Source: Thermoplasmatota archaeon (GTDB lineage: Archaea; Thermoplasmatota; Thermoplasmata; UBA10834). From it: a stretch of DNA of 6,110 nt. The stretch is taken from NCBI GenBank assembly GCA_030836605.1, contig JAUPMC010000023.1, forward strand, positions 1-6,110, written 5' to 3'. Position numbers and translations under genes: made by a program. Positions 5,750-6,110 of the stretch are shown in pieces (position 1 is the stretch's first letter; every line of letters starts with the position of its first letter). The notes below the pieces were generated by a model that worked only from the letters and a program-made list of their open reading frames with translations, ran no database searches and was not told where the DNA came from.

Positions 5750-6110
5750 TCACTCCGCATAGTAAGCCAGCAGGAGCTCGTCCCAGGTCGAGTCCTGGGA
5801 GAGGCGCTCCTCGGTGTACTCTTCCAGATACAATGGGAGGTCCGGCCAGAATATCACAATCCCGAAGATCGAGCCATATGGCTTATAGGACACCTCGAGG
5901 CCGAGGGCGATCCGGGAGCCCTCGAGCGCTCTCATCAGGTCCGCCGCGGATGCCTTGATCTGGTCGTCCGAGACGCGGGAGGCGATCTCCTCCGCAAGGC
6001 AGTACAGGTCGGCGCTGTACGAATCCATGTACGGCGGGACCATGATGATGTCCAGGCCGACGACGGCGTTCCTGGCAGCCGTGATTTGGTTCTCGTACCT
6101 GTCGAGTCCC
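5750..6110 (-). CDS. Probable clostripain-like (C11) cysteine peptidase, C-terminal end (runs off right edge)
   Basis: The frame stays open from the stop at 5750 to the right edge, giving 119 visible residues. The ATG at 6043 is internal, because the upstream codons read on as AARNAVVGLDIIMVPPYMD without a stop. The segment SYSADLYCLAEEIASRV, then a helix ending about 25 residues later, then IFGIVIFWPDLPLYLEEY and QDSTWDELLLAYY, resembles the C-terminal region of clostripain-family peptidases. There a Y-x-DLY-x-[FL]-A helix, a GLSIYFP-like strand, and a final DTxWDxFL-x-x-Y end the protein. The catalytic His and Cys would be in the part outside the window, so activity cannot be judged. In this family the enzymes are usually secreted endopeptidases with Arg or Lys preference. 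It lies 24 bases upstream of the M14 carboxypeptidase on the same strand. The call rests on tail motifs alone, hence the moderate confidence. Confidence 0.62.
   Translation of the reverse strand, partial: GLDRYENQITAARNAVVGLDIIMVPPYMDSYSADLYCLAEEIASRVSDDQIKASAADLMRALEGSRIALGLEVSYKPYGSIFGIVIFWPDLPLYLEEYTEERLSQDSTWDELLLAYYAE

Noticed and set aside
5750..6043. A separate 97-residue gene starting at the ATG at 6043
   Set aside because: The same frame is open upstream to the window edge and the upstream residues fit the family, so the ATG is internal to a longer, truncated gene.
1..6110. Mobile element, CRISPR array, toxin-antitoxin or defence system
   Set aside because: I found no transposase motif, terminal inverted repeats, regularly spaced repeats or paired small toxin-like genes. 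The tRNA 3' end shows no duplicated copy elsewhere in the window that would mark an integration site.

Overview
The window is high-GC DNA that reads best as archaeal, probably a GC-rich euryarchaeote of the Thermoplasmata kind (the lineage is inference). Three things support this. The tRNA gene carries a 23-nt intron at position 37/38, and its splice site folds as a bulge-helix-bulge. AT-rich TATA-like boxes sit at archaeal spacing upstream of the tRNA and mutS. A T-run directly follows the tRNA 3' end. Shine-Dalgarno-like sequences precede most of the protein starts.

Layout: bases 1-3286 (minus strand) hold a mismatch-repair operon. It is transcribed right to left as mutS (complete, GTG start) then mutL (N-terminal 231 residues, running off the left edge), with the mutL start inside the mutS end. 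Bases 3287-3400 form a divergent intergenic region with an AT-rich promoter island. On the plus strand follow a ribonuclease HI gene (stop at 3831, start uncertain) and a 68-residue protein of unknown function (3863-4069). Converging on that gene is an intron-containing tRNA-Gln(CUG) on the minus strand (4174-4079), with its own TATA box near 4208 and a T-run at its 3' end. Bases 4175-4324 are otherwise non-coding.

From 4325 to the right edge, on the minus strand, lie two genes in a likely operon. The upstream one is the C-terminal end of a probable clostripain-like (C11) cysteine peptidase, cut by the right edge. Twenty-four bases downstream of its stop is a complete secreted M14 zinc carboxypeptidase with a C-terminal beta-rich domain.

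How the genes fit together: MutS recognises mispairs and recruits MutL. RNase HI, transcribed divergently from the same gap, removes RNA from RNA/DNA hybrids, so the left half is a DNA-maintenance cluster. The right half looks like an extracellular protein-degradation pair, with an endopeptidase plus a carboxypeptidase trimming peptide ends, as expected of a peptide-using heterotroph. I see no mobile element, CRISPR array or defence system. The window is mostly conserved housekeeping and secreted-hydrolase genes, and the least explained items are the 68-residue protein and some detailed motif differences.
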